A stretch of 64,000 nt of DNA from the NCBI RefSeq assembly GCF_005893125.1, contig NZ_VCJS01000004.1, positions 89,294-153,293 of the forward strand. Direction: 5' to 3'. Positions 34,280 through 43,257 of the stretch are shown in pieces. How positions within the stretch are numbered: position 1 is the first letter of the stretch; every line of letters starts with the position of its first letter. Source of the stretch: Nonomuraea basaltis. GTDB taxonomy: Bacteria > Actinomycetota > Actinomycetes > Streptosporangiales > Streptosporangiaceae. The position numbers were made by a program, and so were the translations under genes. The notes below the pieces were generated by a model, which was given only the letters and a program-made list of their open reading frames with translations, made no database searches and was not told the origin of the DNA.

Positions 34280-36721
34280 ATGACTACCGTGTCGCGGACC
34301 AGATCCGGGCTGACCGCTGCCGAGGCTGGGGCGCGGCTGGCCGCCGACGGGCCCAACACGCTGCCGGCCGCTCGCCGTACCCCTCCTGCGGTGCTGCTGT
34401 TGCGCCAGATGGTGCACTTCTTCGCCCTGCTGCTGTGGGGCGCCTCCGTGCTGGCGCTGCTGGCCGGGATGCCGCTGCTGGCCGTGGCCATTGTCATCGT
34501 CGTGCTGCTGAACGGGGCGTTCGCCTTCGCCCAGGAGTACCGCGCCGACAAGGCCACCCAGCGGCTGGGCGAGCTCATTCCGGCCAACGCGGTGGTCCGC
34601 CGGGACGGCAGACGTGTGCTGGTCAGCGCGGCCGATCTCGTGGCCGGCGACGTGGTGCTGCTGGAGGCCGGCGATCGTGTCTCGGCCGACCTGGAGCTGA
34701 CGGACGTACACGCGCTCGCCGTCAACGAGTCGATGCTCACCGGGGAGAGCCGCCCGGTCCGGCCTGCGACCGGAGATCGTGCCCATGCGGGCACGTTCGT
34801 GGTCGAAGGGCAGGCCGAAGCTGTCGTGGTGGCCACCGGCCCGCACACCAGACTGGCCGCGATCGCCAAGCTCACCCGGGAGGCCAGCCGGCCGCCGAGC
34901 CCGCTGGCGGTGCAGCTCGGCAAGGTGGTCAGAATCGTCGCCGGAATCGCGCTGGCGGTCGGAGCGGTGTTTTTCGGGCTGGCCCTGCTGCTGGGCATGG
35001 AGCCTGGCCAGGGCTTCCTGTTCGCCATCGGCGTCACGGTGGCCCTGGTTCCCGAAGGGTTGCTGCCTACCGTCACCCTGTCGCTGGCTCGCGCCGCGCA
35101 ACGCATGGCGGCTAAGAATGCGCTGGTCCGCCACCTGGAGGCGGTGGAGACGCTCGGCTCGGCCACGTTCATCTGCACTGACAAGACCGGCACGCTGACC
35201 CGCAACGAGATGACCGTCGCTGATGTGTGGACGCCCGCGCATGCGCGGGCCGAGGTGATGCGCTCGGCCGTGCTGAGTTCCACCGGCCGGATGAGCGACG
35301 GCAAACCGGTGGGCGACCCGATGGAGGTCGCCTTACACGTCGAGGCGCTGAAGCTCGGCGCCGACCTGTCCGGCGAGATCACCGGGCGCTTCCCCTTCGA
35401 CCCGGTACGGCGCCGCGCCTCCGTCGTGGCCGACGGCCACCTGCACCTCAAGGGCGCCCCGGACACCGTGATCCCGCTCTGCGGCGACGTATCGGGCGTG
35501 GAGGAGGCACTGGCCCGGATGAGCACGCAGGGGTTGCGCGTGCTGGCGGTCGCCCGGGCGGACACGGCAGAGGAACGCGATCTCCAATTCCTCGGCCTGA
35601 TCGGCCTGCACGACCCACCCCGGGACGACGTGGCCGAAGCCATCTGGAAGTGCCGGATCGCCGGTATCAAGCTCGCCATGGTCACGGGCGATCACCCCGG
35701 CACCGCCCGCGCCATCGCCAAGGAAGTGGGCCTGCTCGGCGAGGACGAACTTGTGCTCACTGGCGCCGAGCTGCCCGGCGACGACGCGGCGCTGGGCGAG
35801 TTGCTGGACCGCGACGGTGTCGTCGTCGCCCGCGTGACCCCCGAGGACAAGCTGCGCATCGCCCGCGCCCTGCGCGGCCGTGGCCACGTCGTGGCGATGA
35901 CCGGCGACGGCGTCAACGACGGGCCCGCGCTGCGCGAGGCCGACATCGGCATCGCCATGGGCGCCTCCGGCACCGACGTCGCCCGCGAGGCCGCCGACCT
36001 GGTGCTGCTCGACGACCACTTCGTCACCATCGTCACCGCCGTCGAGCTGGGCCGCGCGACCTCTGCCAACGTGCGCCGCTTCCTCACCTACCACCTGACC
36101 GACAACGTGGCCGAGCTCACCCCGTTCGCCGTCTGGGCGTTGTCCGGCGGCACCATCCCGCTCGCGCTGAGCGTGCTGCAGGTGCTCGCCCTGGACATCG
36201 GTACCGACCTGCTGCCCGCCCTCGCCCTCGGCGCGGAACCTGCCAACCCCCGCACCATGCACGGCCCAGCCCGCACCGGTAACCTCGTCGACCGTCGCCT
36301 GATCGGCCGCGTCTTCGGCGTCCTCGGTCCCGCCCAGGCGCTGGCCGAGATGGGCGCCTTCATCGCCGTCCTCCTGCTGGGCGGCTGGTACTTCGGCGCT
36401 GCCCCGAGCCCTGCGCTCCTCGCCGCCGCCTCCGGCACCGCCTTTGCCGCCGTCGTGCTCGGCCAGTTCGCCAACGCCTTCGCCTGCCGCAGCGAATCCC
36501 GCTGGATCGGGCGGCTGAGCTGGCGCACCAACCCGCTGCTGCTCGGTGCGCTCGCCTTCGAGGCCATCATGCTGCTGCTCTTCCTCGGCCTGCCAGCCGT
36601 CGCCGGCGTGCTCGGCGGCGCGTTTCCGCCACCGGCCGGCTGGGCGCTGGCCGCACTCGCGATCCCCGTCATGATCCTGGCCGACGCCGCGCACAAAGGC
36701 TGGCGAGCCAGGCGCGCCTGA
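34280..36721 (+). CDS. CtpF-like P2-type cation ATPase
   Basis: Membrane pump of 813 residues. N-terminal cation-ATPase domain (TRSGLTAAEAGARLAADGPN), actuator with NESMLTGES, phosphorylation motif TDKTGTLTRNE, hinge TGDGVNDGPALREADIGIAM and about eight to ten transmembrane helices with the ion-site VALVPEGLLPT. The sequence is closer to Ca/Na-type P2 pumps than to P1B metal pumps. M. tuberculosis ctpF (Rv1997) is in the DosR regulon; a homologous role is inferred. ATG 34280 is favoured by the paralogue at 45269-47824, whose N-terminus aligns. Confidence 0.88.
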   Translation: MTTVSRTRSGLTAAEAGARLAADGPNTLPAARRTPPAVLLLRQMVHFFALLLWGASVLALLAGMPLLAVAIVIVVLLNGAFAFAQEYRADKATQRLGELIPANAVVRRDGRRVLVSAADLVAGDVVLLEAGDRVSADLELTDVHALAVNESMLTGESRPVRPATGDRAHAGTFVVEGQAEAVVVATGPHTRLAAIAKLTREASRPPSPLAVQLGKVVRIVAGIALAVGAVFFGLALLLGMEPGQGFLFAIGVTVALVPEGLLPTVTLSLARAAQRMAAKNALVRHLEAVETLGSATFICTDKTGTLTRNEMTVADVWTPAHARAEVMRSAVLSSTGRMSDGKPVGDPMEVALHVEALKLGADLSGEITGRFPFDPVRRRASVVADGHLHLKGAPDTVIPLCGDVSGVEEALARMSTQGLRVLAVARADTAEERDLQFLGLIGLHDPPRDDVAEAIWKCRIAGIKLAMVTGDHPGTARAIAKEVGLLGEDELVLTGAELPGDDAALGELLDRDGVVVARVTPEDKLRIARALRGRGHVVAMTGDGVNDGPALREADIGIAMGASGTDVAREAADLVLLDDHFVTIVTAVELGRATSANVRRFLTYHLTDNVAELTPFAVWALSGGTIPLALSVLQVLALDIGTDLLPALALGAEPANPRTMHGPARTGNLVDRRLIGRVFGVLGPAQALAEMGAFIAVLLLGGWYFGAAPSPALLAAASGTAFAAVVLGQFANAFACRSESRWIGRLSWRTNPLLLGALAFEAIMLLLFLGLPAVAGVLGGAFPPPAGWALAALAIPVMILADAAHKGWRARRA

Positions 36722-36737
36722 AGCGGGAGAGCTCGTC

Positions 36738-36773
36738 GGGACCAACGTCCTTCAGCTCAGGGCCGCTCAGCCC
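36738..36773 (+). promoter_or_regulatory. Paired DosR-like boxes (USP)
   Basis: GGGACCAACGTCC at 36738-36750 and GGGCCGCTCAGCCC at 36760-36773, offset 22 bp. About 63 bp before the USP start. Confidence 0.65.
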
Positions 36774-36835
36774 TACGTGACGAAGCTGTCGAAGCGGAGG
36801 CTGGGTGCAGGGATACCTGAAGGGAGCCCACTGAC

Positions 36836-37546
36836 ATGAATCACATTGTTCTCGGCTACGACGGCTCGGACTTCGCGATGCAGGCCCTGGACTGGGCACT
36901 CGACGAGGCCGAGCTCAGGAAACTCCCCCTGACCGTTTCCCACGCCTGGCAATGGCCATACGGTGAGGCGGAGGAGGAGGCCAAGGCGCATCTACGCAAG
37001 GCGGCCGAGCACGTGTTGTGGCATGGCGCCGACTGCGCCCGCGCCAGCAGCTCGGGTGTCCGCGTCGAAACCGACCTGTACGAAGGGCCCGCCGCCCAGC
37101 GCCTCGTCGAGCTCTCCAGCGGCGCTGCGCTCGTCGTCGTCGGCTCCCGTGGCCTGAGCGCGCTGCCCAGGGCGGTCGTCGGTTCGGTGGCCGGCTATGT
37201 CGCCGCCCACGCCGAATCCCCGGTGATCATCGTACGCGGTCCGGGACCGCTGCCCGCCTCGGCGAATCCCGGGCCGATCGTGGTGGCCGACAAGGAGCCC
37301 GACGCGTCCGTCCTCGAGTTCGCGTTCACCGAGGCTGCCATACGCCAGGTCCCCGTCACCGCGCAGGCGGATCTGACCGGCTGGGTGGCGCGCCACCCGG
37401 GGATCCAGGTTCAGCGGGGCGATGCTCATGAGCGCGCGACCCTCACGGTCGTCGGACGCAAGCGAGCCGCACGTTTCGGCACCGCGAACTTCCTCCTTCA
37501 GCACGCGCCCGGCCCTGTTGCGGTGGTGACCGAAAGCCGGCTTTGA
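36836..37546 (+). CDS. Universal stress protein with shortened second domain
   Basis: Protein of 236 residues. Domain 1 is complete (HIVLGYDGSDFAMQALDWAL, GSRGLSALPRAVVGS, SPVIIVRGPG). Domain 2 is shortened by about 40 residues and lacks the helix after PVTAQADL; its end still reads LTVVGRKRAARFGTANFLLQ. ATG 36836 follows GAAGGGAG. It is closely related to the USPs at 3869 and 37715. It lies downstream of the cation ATPase with its own box pair. Confidence 0.85.
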   Translation: MNHIVLGYDGSDFAMQALDWALDEAELRKLPLTVSHAWQWPYGEAEEEAKAHLRKAAEHVLWHGADCARASSSGVRVETDLYEGPAAQRLVELSSGAALVVVGSRGLSALPRAVVGSVAGYVAAHAESPVIIVRGPGPLPASANPGPIVVADKEPDASVLEFAFTEAAIRQVPVTAQADLTGWVARHPGIQVQRGDAHERATLTVVGRKRAARFGTANFLLQHAPGPVAVVTESRL

Positions 37547-37633
37547 CCAGGACTTCCGGCTGTACCAGACGGTCGCGGACCGTGATGCGCTCTCCACCGC
37601 CGAGCGTCGGGTCCGGCGTCGCCTTCAGGCCTC

Positions 37634-37670
37634 GTGCCGGGTGTTCCCGGCGGAAGGTTCCTTCGGCCCT
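37634..37670 (+). promoter_or_regulatory. Paired DosR-like boxes without an intact target
   Basis: GCCGGGTGTTCCC and GGTTCCTTCGGCCC, offset 22 bp. Downstream is a ribosome site (GAGGAGG) and ATG 37717 that opens a frame with no recognisable product. The controlled gene appears deleted. Confidence 0.5.
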
Positions 37671-37714
37671 GGCGGTGGTAGACCTCCGGATCTGAACTGG
37701 AAGAGGAGGTGGCG

Positions 37715-38245
37715 TCATGTTCGCGGGGCCGCTTCTGTGCAGGCGAAGCCGAGCACCGCGTCGGCCTTGTCGTCGTCCGCCAGACCCGCCACTATCGGCC
37801 CCGGCTGGGGGCTGCGTGGCAGTGGGCCCCTGCCGCGGACCACGATGACCGGGCACTGCGCGTGGGCGGCCGTATGGGTTGCCACGGAGCCGGTCATCGC
37901 CCGGGCCACCGCGCCCAGCCCGCGGGAGCCGACCACGAGCAGTCCGGCATCAGATGAGAGCTCCTCCAGCCGGGCGGTCGCCGAGCCCTCGTACAAGTCG
38001 GGTCGCACATCCAGCCCGGGGGAACTGGCTCGTGCGCAGTCGGCACCGTGCCACAGCACGTGCTCGGCCGCATGGCGCAGCGAGTCACGAGCCGCCTGAT
38101 CCCCCTCGCCATACGGCCACTGCCACGCGTGGCAGACGGTGAGGGGAAGCTTGCGGAGCTCGGCCTCGTCCATCGCCCAGTCCAGCGCCTGCATCGCGTG
38201 GTCGGAGCCGTCGTAGCCGATGACCACGCCCCTTGTCTCGTTCAC
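37715..38245 (-). pseudogene. Universal stress protein truncated in domain 2
   Basis: GTG 38245 starts VNETRGVVIGYDGSDHAMQA. Domain 1 is complete with GSRGLGAVARAMTGS and CPVIVVRGRG. It matches the intact USP at 3869 closely up to VLGFACTEAA and then stops after four unrelated residues at 37715. The stop overlaps the ATG of an unrelated ribosome site on the other strand, a clear deletion junction. A one-domain product of 176 residues could still be made and function. Confidence 0.75.
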
Positions 38246-38616
38246 ATCTCCACTCTTGGCAGACCACGGCGCCGTACGGCAGGCCACAACGGCTTGGTCT
38301 TGAAGGCTTTGCCTTTCCTGATCAGAGCTTTGACTCAACTGGCCGCTACTCCGCAGAGCGACCAATACGCCGCCATCGGACACTCCTCTCTCACATCCGG
38401 CAATTCGAGCCCTTACCCACCGGCGGCGATCAGGCAGAGCCTTGCGGCATGGATGAACGGGGCCGTTGGTCTCCAGCGTGGAGACGGATCGAGACGCGAT
38501 CCGGGACGGATGCCTCCATTGCCCTCGGCGCCCTGGTGCCCACGAGCGGGACTCGTGCTCGGCATCACTACGGCGGCGGTCATCGCAGACGGCGCCCGCG
38601 GGGATCGGTGCGTCGT

Positions 38617-38650
38617 ATGACTTAGGTCACACAGCCTCGGGTCGTTCGCC
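38617..38650 (+). promoter_or_regulatory. Paired DosR-like boxes
   Basis: TGACTTAGGTCAC (38618-38630) and GGGTCGTTCGCC (38639-38650), offset 22 bp; the same composite element as at 22638 and 49359. Downstream a strong Shine-Dalgarno (AAGGTGAGG) leads to ATG 38691, which closes after three codons. Confidence 0.65.
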
Positions 38651-38722
38651 TCCGGTACGCGAAGAGGACCGGAGAGAAGGTGAGGTCACCATGAAGTCAT
38701 GAGTGAACGAGGGGTGATCGAG

Positions 38723-38911
38723 ATGGCCGTTCTCCTGGGTACGACGCGCGCCGAGACCGACCCGCTGAACGAGACATATTTCGTGAGAGCCGCCGGTGCG
38801 CTGGATGTTCACCGCGCGGATTCAGGGCACGCGTGCGTCTCCTGTGCCGCTGCGTGGCCATGCGCCCCCGCACTGGCAGCCGCCTTCATGCTCGAACTGC
38901 ACGCTGCCTGA
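38723..38911 (+). CDS. Small CxxC/WPC protein, unknown function
   Basis: Protein of 62 residues (70 if ATG 38699 is used). The C-terminal half, CVSCAAAWPCAPALAAAF, resembles small actinobacterial proteins with a CxxC-x3-WPC metal-type motif. The start is uncertain: ATG 38691 has the best Shine-Dalgarno but ends after three codons, and ATG 38699 overlaps that stop. GAGGGG precedes ATG 38723. It lies behind a phased box pair. It may be damaged at the 5' end. Confidence 0.45.
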   Translation: MAVLLGTTRAETDPLNETYFVRAAGALDVHRADSGHACVSCAAAWPCAPALAAAFMLELHAA

Positions 38912-39198
38912 TGGAACGACGAATGGAAGTCGAAATCGGGCATGTTCCCACGTATGTGGCGGTTCCGGCCGGTAGTGAACCGTGGCCGGGGGTGGTGGTG
39001 CTCCACGACTTCCCCGGCATGAGCCATGGCCTGCGCCGTCAGGCTGACCGGCTGGCAGGCGCGGGATGTCTGGCCGCCGCTGACATGACGCGGCTGCTGG
39101 TGCTGCTGGGCAAGGTCTCCAGAACCGCCTATCACGAGCCGTACGCGCGCGAGCGCATCGTCGCGTTCTTCGACCAGCATCTCAGACCACACTCGTGA
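38911..39198 (+). pseudogene. Dienelactone hydrolase with large internal deletion
   Basis: Starts like a normal dienelactone hydrolase-family protein (VPTYVAVPAGSEPWPGVVVL, HDFPGM) and ends like one (TAYHEPYARERIVAFFDQHL), but only about 95 residues remain of a usual 230-250. The nucleophile Cys/Ser and Asp regions are missing; the only intact catalytic-type residue could be the His near the C-terminus. The middle was removed in frame at about 39085. No hydrolase activity is expected. Confidence 0.7.
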
Positions 39199-39235
39199 AG
39201 GCCGAAGGTCCCTTTCTGCGGAGACTTCAGGCCCT
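39199..39235 (+). promoter_or_regulatory. Paired DosR-like boxes (DUF1918)
   Basis: GGCCGAAGGTCCC (39200-39212) and GAGACTTCAGGCCC (39221-39234). GCC to GAC is 22 bp. About 67 bp before the DUF1918 start. Confidence 0.65.
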
Positions 39236-39301
39236 GTCGGGCTCGGTGCCGGGCCTTGCATGGTGAAGGTGCATCCAGGCCGCCATTACGAGGAGATCGA
39301 C

Positions 39302-39493
39302 ATGAAGGCCACAGTGGGGGATCGGCTGATTGTGGAAAGCACACGTGGCAGCAGTACACGCCGTGAAGGGTTCATCGTGGAGGTGGCTCATCCGGACGGC
39401 ACGCCGCCCTATGTGGTTCGCTGGCTCGACTCCGAGCGCGAGACCCTCGTTTTCCCGGGACCAGACGCGCGTCTCGTCCACGCCACGCGATGA
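39302..39493 (+). CDS. DUF1918 protein
   Basis: Protein of 63 residues matching DUF1918, a small SH3-like barrel common in actinobacteria: VGDRLIVESTRGSSTRREG, EVAHPDGTPPYVVRWLD and HAT near the end. The biochemical role is unknown. ATG 39302 follows AGGAGATC. The paired boxes upstream suggest that it belongs to the same regulon as the USPs. Confidence 0.82.
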   Translation: MKATVGDRLIVESTRGSSTRREGFIVEVAHPDGTPPYVVRWLDSERETLVFPGPDARLVHATR

Positions 39494-39857
39494 CCGTTCC
39501 ACGTCGTCGGCGCCTTCGGGCACATGCTGGCTGGACTCCCGATCATCGTCCGCGCGATCATAGTAAGGGTCAGCCTGCCCACCGCCGTCCCGCCCGGGGC
39601 AACGCCTCGTCTGGGTTGCGGCCTTGCTGACGTCGGTGGTCATTGCACACCATCATCAGCAAGGCGCGTGGATCTTGGCCAGGAGCCGGCCATCGCTGGT
39701 GCGGCCTCCACGGGCGATCTGATCGCGTGTGCGGGGGCGGCAACGTCACCGTGGGCTCCGGCGTGCTGTCCTCCATGGACACCCTGGCGATCAACAGGTC
39801 ACTGCTCCTGTGCCGGAACTCGACGTGGCCGCCTGTCGACGTGTGGAACCGGCCGTG
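39494..39857 (-). other. Intergenic, 364 bp
   Basis: No gene or palindromic box recognised. Codon bias of the open frames here is weak. It may contain decayed sequence. Confidence 0.4.
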
Positions 39858-40745
39858 CTACGGCTCCAGGGACTGCGGGATGGAATCCGACGGGCCGGTC
39901 GGGCGCTCGGTTCCGCCCGCCGCATCGTAGATCTTCACCCACTTGATCGACGGGAACTGCTTGAGCGTCGGCCTGATTTGATCGGCGATGGTGAACGTCG
40001 ATCCCCCGCTGGTGACACGCCCGGTCAGGTAGACCCTGGCGATGCCGTTCTTGACCGTCAGCTTGCTGAAGCCGGTGGCCTTGGAGGCCACGAAACGCAG
40101 CCCTTGCGCCTTCTCGGCCTGGGTGGGGCCGGCGAACAGCCGCTGCAGCGCGCCGAAGGCGGTGACCGGCGCGATCACCGGACGCCGAACGGCGGTGGTG
40201 TACGGCTTGCGACCGGTGTTGTAGTTGGCCATGTTGAGGAAGTGGTCGCGCACCGGCACCGTCCGGTAGGGCGTGGCGATGTCGACGACGACCCGGCTCG
40301 GCTGGGTGAGCGCGTAGACCCGGAAGGGCGCCCGCTTGGCGAGCCCGGCTCCGAAGGTCAACGTCGCCTCGAAGTCGCCGGTGTTGACGACCTGGATGAC
40401 TCCGGGCAGCGCGTAGGTCCTGCGGGCAGGGCCGTACGTGATGTCGCCGCGGCGGTCGTGGCCGTCGGCCTGGCTGAAGCGGATCTGGAGCAGAGCGCTG
40501 CCGACCGCGTCGACGGTCTGCCCGGAGCCGTCGGCGATCAGCTTGGACACGTAGCGGACATCGCGCTGGGCCGGCACCCGGCCGCGGAACTCGAAGACCA
40601 GCCGGTCCAAGCCGTAGTGGTGCGCGGCCCGGATCCCCACCAGCGTGGGGGTGACGGCCTGCTGGGTGGCCTGCGCCGGCACGGCCAGCAGTCCCGTGGC
40701 CGAGGCCACCATCGCGGTGGCGATAAGGGGGCGAATCGGGAGCAT
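39858..40745 (-). CDS. Secreted AMIN-like and GerMN domain protein
   Basis: Exported protein of 295 residues. Signal peptide (about 1-28, ends AQA). The AMIN-like domain spans about 35-165 (HHYGLDRLVFEFRGRVPAQ, SRVVVDIATP) and the GerMN domain 215-285 (LTVKNGIARVYLTGRVTSGG, QFPSIKWVKIYDAAGG). AMIN domains bind peptidoglycan or envelope polymers; GerMN is named from germination proteins. A role at the cell wall is inferred. ATG 40745 is preferred over ATG 40754 because of AAGAGATG spacing. No box was seen upstream. Confidence 0.8.
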   Translation of the reverse strand: MLPIRPLIATAMVASATGLLAVPAQATQQAVTPTLVGIRAAHHYGLDRLVFEFRGRVPAQRDVRYVSKLIADGSGQTVDAVGSALLQIRFSQADGHDRRGDITYGPARRTYALPGVIQVVNTGDFEATLTFGAGLAKRAPFRVYALTQPSRVVVDIATPYRTVPVRDHFLNMANYNTGRKPYTTAVRRPVIAPVTAFGALQRLFAGPTQAEKAQGLRFVASKATGFSKLTVKNGIARVYLTGRVTSGGSTFTIADQIRPTLKQFPSIKWVKIYDAAGGTERPTGPSDSIPQSLEP

Positions 40746-40950
40746 TATGATCATCTCTTTTCCCCGTGGGTGCTCCTGATTCCAGCGTGAACGTCCCCGC
40801 GGCCGGGCGACACCGGCGAATGGCCTTTAGTTTGCGGATTTGGGCCACAAACGGGACGAAATCTCGGGATGCGATCACGAGATACCCGCGATGCGGCGCC
40901 TGCCATCCCGCTGTACCCTCACGAGCCATCCCCGGCAACGGCGCCGGTGA

Positions 40951-41622
40951 TCAGTGAGGGCCCCAGATCCCGCCGGGCATGCCAGGCATGTTTCCCCAGG
41001 TGCCGTCGAACCAGTCGCTCAGATAGTGCCGCATCTGGAACATCTCGGTGTGCTGGGCATCGCGCACGCCGGCCGCGAACGCCCTTACCTCCCCGTGTTC
41101 TGCCTGCCCGCGCATCAGTAGTTGCTGGGACATCATCACCGCCACCATGTGGTGGGGAATCATGTCCTGCAAGAACGCCTCGTCCAGCGCATCGCCCGAC
41201 AACCGGGACAGATCGCGCATCATCGCCTGGTAGTCGACCACTGTCGAGCGTCCCGGGTACCAGGCGGCCAGCCACGTCTTCATGGTGGCGATCTCGGCGG
41301 TCTGGGTCTTCACGATCGAGGCGCCCAGCGCGCGCATCTCCGCCCGGCCCGAGCGCTGCAGTTGCCGGGCCGCGGTGACCGCCTCCTGATGGTGGGCCAC
41401 CATCTCGGCGAGGTAGTCGAACTCGCTGCCGACGCTAGTGGGGTGCATCCGGCCCATCGGCCACATCCCGCTCATCGGGCCGAAGTCATGTCCGTAGCTC
41501 TGCTGCTGCCACCTGGTGGCGTGCGGTGGCTGGGCGTTGCCCGCGGCGACGGCGACGCCGGTCACCACGGCGGTGGCCAACACCGACCCGGCGGCGATCC
41601 CCGCGATTACTGACCGTCTCAT
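40951..41622 (-). CDS. Secreted DUF305 protein
   Basis: Exported protein of 223 residues. Signal peptide 1-30, Met/His-rich N-terminal stretch (MSGMWPMGRMHP) and two DUF305 units with MVAHHQEAV and MIPHHMVAVMM. The C-terminus is Met/Gly-rich. ATG 41622 follows GGGAGTCGAG. A paralogue of the protein at 2838-3557, but without the long PGMP repeat. Metal (copper) binding is likely from motifs. Divergent from the USP at 41835, with a box pair between them. Confidence 0.85.
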   Translation of the reverse strand: MRRSVIAGIAAGSVLATAVVTGVAVAAGNAQPPHATRWQQQSYGHDFGPMSGMWPMGRMHPTSVGSEFDYLAEMVAHHQEAVTAARQLQRSGRAEMRALGASIVKTQTAEIATMKTWLAAWYPGRSTVVDYQAMMRDLSRLSGDALDEAFLQDMIPHHMVAVMMSQQLLMRGQAEHGEVRAFAAGVRDAQHTEMFQMRHYLSDWFDGTWGNMPGMPGGIWGPH

Positions 41623-41742
41623 CTCGACTCCCTGGTTCCAAGACCACTGATGGCGGTCCCTCATCTCCCAGCCTGAACCGGCCCGGCCGGCGAGGGCAGG
41701 GCCTTCCGACACCCAAGGCCAGGCCCAACAGCGCTCACGGGC

Positions 41743-41778
41743 AGGACCAACGTCCCTCGCATGGGGGACCTAGTCCCG
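41743..41778 (+). promoter_or_regulatory. Paired DosR-like boxes (USP)
   Basis: AGGACCAACGTCCCT (41743-41757) and GGGGACCTAGTCCC (41764-41777), offset 22 bp; GGGAC-CTA-GTCCC is a perfect palindrome. One of the best pairs in the window. Confidence 0.75.
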
Positions 41779-41834
41779 GTGAGCAGCCGATGGCCGGCGC
41801 GCGAGACTTGAGGTGAGAGCAGAGGAGGTGCGTG

Positions 41835-42668
41835 ATGGCCAGACCCATCGTGGTCGGAGTGGACGGATCCGCACCGGCGACGGCGGCCGTGGAATGGGCC
41901 GCCGCAGACGCCCAGCGCAGAGGACTGGGGCTGCGGATCGTACACGTGTGCGAGCAGTGGCTCGGTGAACTCGGGACGGAATTCTGCACCGGAACGCTCG
42001 CCGCGGCCGCCGATCGGGCACGGGACCTGACGCACGACGTCGAGGTCACCACGAAGCTGCTGCCCGGGAACGTGATAGACGCCCTGATCGCCGAGTCGGC
42101 GTCCGCGGACAGCGTGGTGCTGGGCAGCCGAGGACTCGGCGGGTTCGAAGGGCTGGTGGTCGGCTCCGTCGGCCTGGGCGTCGCCGGGCACGCCGCCGGT
42201 CCGGCAGTGATCGTCCGCGGGTCTTCCGTGACGCGGCACGGGCGGGTGGTCGTCGGATATGACGGCTCGGCGCATTCCGAGACCGCCATGCAGTACGCCG
42301 TCGAGCAGGCCCGGGCTCGCGAGGTTCCCCTGCACGTCGTCTTCGCCTGGCAGACGCCGGTCTTCTCGGCATATGCGGCCGCATTCAGCAGCTTGCTGGA
42401 GGACGCCTACGAGCAGGACATCCGCGCGGCGGCCGAGCGCGTGGTGCCCTGGCGGGAGAAGAACCCGGATGTCGAGATCACCAGCGAGCAGGTGATCGGC
42501 CACCCGGCCAGCGTCCTCATCAAGGCAGGCAGCACGGCCGACCTCGTCGTGGTGGGCTCGCGTGGCCTGGGAGGCTTCGCCTGTGCGGTGCTCGGCTCGG
42601 TCAGCCACGCGGTGCTGCATCACCTGACCTGTCCGATCGCCGTGGTGCGGCCTCGAACGCAGGTGTGA
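41835..42668 (+). CDS. Universal stress protein, two UspA domains
   Basis: Protein of 277 residues. Domain 1: PIVVGVDGSAPATAAVEWAA and GSRGLGGFEGLVVGSVG with HAAGPAVIVRG. Domain 2: VVVGYDGSAHSETAMQYAV and GSRGLGGFACAVLGSV, HLTCPIAVVRP. Both ATP-binding signatures look complete, unlike several of its paralogues. ATG 41835 follows GGAGG at six bases. The box pair 57-92 bp upstream supports dormancy-type induction (inference). Confidence 0.9.
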   Translation: MARPIVVGVDGSAPATAAVEWAAADAQRRGLGLRIVHVCEQWLGELGTEFCTGTLAAAADRARDLTHDVEVTTKLLPGNVIDALIAESASADSVVLGSRGLGGFEGLVVGSVGLGVAGHAAGPAVIVRGSSVTRHGRVVVGYDGSAHSETAMQYAVEQARAREVPLHVVFAWQTPVFSAYAAAFSSLLEDAYEQDIRAAAERVVPWREKNPDVEITSEQVIGHPASVLIKAGSTADLVVVGSRGLGGFACAVLGSVSHAVLHHLTCPIAVVRPRTQV

Positions 42669-42779
42669 GGCTCTGGCCTCGTCCGGCCGCGCGTGCCTCT
42701 CTTCGGGGCCAGGGCGATGAGCGCCGGCTCCTCACCCGGTACGGGGGCGGCCCTGGACCGCCGCCGCATATTCCGTTTC

Positions 42780-43037
42780 GTCCAGGGCGAGGCCGAGCTG
42801 CGCGAGCGCCGCCGTCAGGGTCGCCGCCCGGTTCCGGCAGGCGCATCCGGGTGTAGAGGTGATCGAGGACGTGCGGCGCGCACATCCGGTCGATGCCCTG
42901 GTGGCCGCTTCGGCGCAGGCCGCGCTGGTAGTCGTCGGCTCGCACGGGCGCGGAGGCATCCGCTCGGCGCTGCTCGGCTCGTCGGGCACGGCGTGCTGCA
43001 CCACGCCCGCTGCACCGTGGCAGTGGTACGGAACTGA
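42780..43037 (+). pseudogene. C-terminal remnant of a universal stress protein
   Basis: HPGVEVIEDVRRAHPVDALV and LVVVGSHGRGGIRSALLGS are in one frame; the last strand HGVLHHARCTVAVVRN is in another. The fragment equals the last about 85 residues of a USP second domain with a frameshift at about 42985. It directly follows the intact USP and may derive from a former tandem copy. No start is visible. Confidence 0.7.
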
Positions 43038-43185
43038 TGAGGCCGGCCGTACCGTCGCGTAGTGCACGGAAGCTCGCGATCGACGACTCCGAGCGTGTGG
43101 GCCGCCTCATCGGGCGTCGGCACGTGGCGCGCACCAGCCGCCCCGGCCTCCTCAGCCACTGGTGGAGCGTCGGATAATGGAGAAA

Positions 43186-43200
43186 GAGACGAAAGTCCTC
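43186..43200 (+). promoter_or_regulatory. Weak DosR-like box (WS/DGAT)
   Basis: GAGACGAAAGTCCTC, 58 bp before the WS/DGAT start. No convincing 22-bp partner. Confidence 0.4.
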
Positions 43201-43257
43201 GGTGAAAGGGAAGATCTGCTCTGATCTCCTCGCCCGTGTGACAGCGACCATCGAAAC

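Noticed and set aside
34109..35242. Upstream extension of the GNAT-acyl-CoA synthetase frame to 35242
   Set aside because: It lies antisense to the cation ATPase; the GNAT domain begins normally at ATG 34108 with a Shine-Dalgarno.
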